Below are positions 33,821-33,875 of a DNA stretch of 33,875 bases, piece after piece. Made by a program: the position numbers and the translations under genes. Positions within the stretch are counted from its first letter, which is position 1. Every line of letters begins with the position of its first letter. The DNA comes from Candidatus Shapirobacteria bacterium (GTDB lineage Bacteria; Patescibacteria; Microgenomatia; UBA12405): the NCBI GenBank assembly GCA_028710865.1, contig JAQTUF010000003.1, positions 46,448-80,322 of the forward strand. The letters run 5' to 3'. Below the pieces are notes generated by a model. The model did not search any database, was not told the origin of the DNA, and saw nothing but the letters and a program-made list of their open reading frames with translations.

Positions 33821-33875
33821 GGTTGTTTAGCTCAGTTGGTTAGAGCGCTTCGTTCACATCGAAGAGGTCAGAGGT
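33821..33875 (+). tRNA. tRNA-Val (anticodon CAC), 3' end outside window
   Basis: Acceptor strand GGTTGTT, D-stem GCTC/GAGC with the AGTTGGTTA loop, anticodon stem CTTCG/CGAAG around loop TTCACAT, anticodon CAC at 33855-33857, then variable loop AGGTC. The T-arm and the 3' acceptor strand lie past the window end. Confidence 0.93.

Noticed and set aside
1..33875. Alternative genetic code (UGA as Gly)
   Set aside because: Several genes end at TGA exactly where family length requires, with overlapping ATGA starts, so UGA is a stop.
1..33875. CRISPR array, IS element, prophage or rRNA
   Set aside because: No regularly spaced direct repeats, transposase, integrase, phage structural or rRNA-like sequence was seen.

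Overview
The window is a roughly 30% G+C segment that looks like a Patescibacteria (CPR) genome, probably of the Microgenomates/Shapirobacteria type. This is judged from gene content, gene order and compactness, not from a tree. Genes sit almost wall to wall, most overlap their neighbour by 1 to 31 bases, and almost none has a Shine-Dalgarno sequence. UGA is used as a normal stop (for example at 1031-1033 and 18479-18481), so the UGA=Gly code of Gracilibacteria/SR1 does not apply.

Layout. (1) 2-6386: a surface-polysaccharide block with two GT4 glycosyltransferases, a mannose-1-phosphate guanylyltransferase, a polyprenyl-phosphate sugar-1-phosphate transferase and a DUF4012 membrane protein, ending with recO. 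(2) 6406-8449: glycyl-tRNA synthetase and a membrane-anchored hypothetical protein. (3) 8449-24525: a long cell wall and division (dcw) cluster: rsmH, an ftsL-like gene, ftsI, a murE-like gene, an arginyltransferase-like gene, an Mpl-like ligase, murA, mraY, an NlpC/P60-like gene, [lysW-like on the minus strand, PLP enzyme, ATP-grasp ligase], ftsW, murG, a minimal ftsQ-like gene, ftsA, ftsZ. (4) 24526-25643: a long inverted repeat, two minus-strand membrane-protein genes with real Shine-Dalgarno sequences, and a leader in front of ileS. (5) 25644-30068: ileS, rodA, rplU, rpmA. (6) 30240-32156: a NUDIX hydrolase and a secreted PIG-L deacetylase that looks imported. (7) 32340-33875: parB, lepB (minus strand) and the 5' part of a tRNA-Val(CAC).

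The central cluster covers much of peptidoglycan synthesis and septation: lipid I/II assembly (MraY, MurG), stem-peptide ligation (two Mur ligases), polymerisation and cross-linking (FtsW, FtsI), and the divisome (FtsL/Q-like, FtsA, FtsZ). Several enzymes carry non-standard motifs: MurA has Asp for the catalytic Cys, MraY lacks HHHFE, the MurC-position ligase is Mpl-like with altered signatures, and the MurE-like ligase lacks the N-terminal domain.

Two observations stand out. First, ileS is preceded by a 12-codon leader peptide (start GTG at 25532) with four consecutive isoleucine codons, followed by a hairpin and an intrinsic terminator just before the ileS start. This is the layout of ribosome-mediated attenuation. 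Second, a 54-residue LysW-type amino-group-carrier-like protein is encoded antisense at 17452-17616, next to a fold-type-II PLP enzyme and an ATP-grasp ligase inside the dcw cluster. Together with an arginyltransferase-like gene between two Mur ligase genes, it suggests undescribed amino-acid chemistry connected to the wall.
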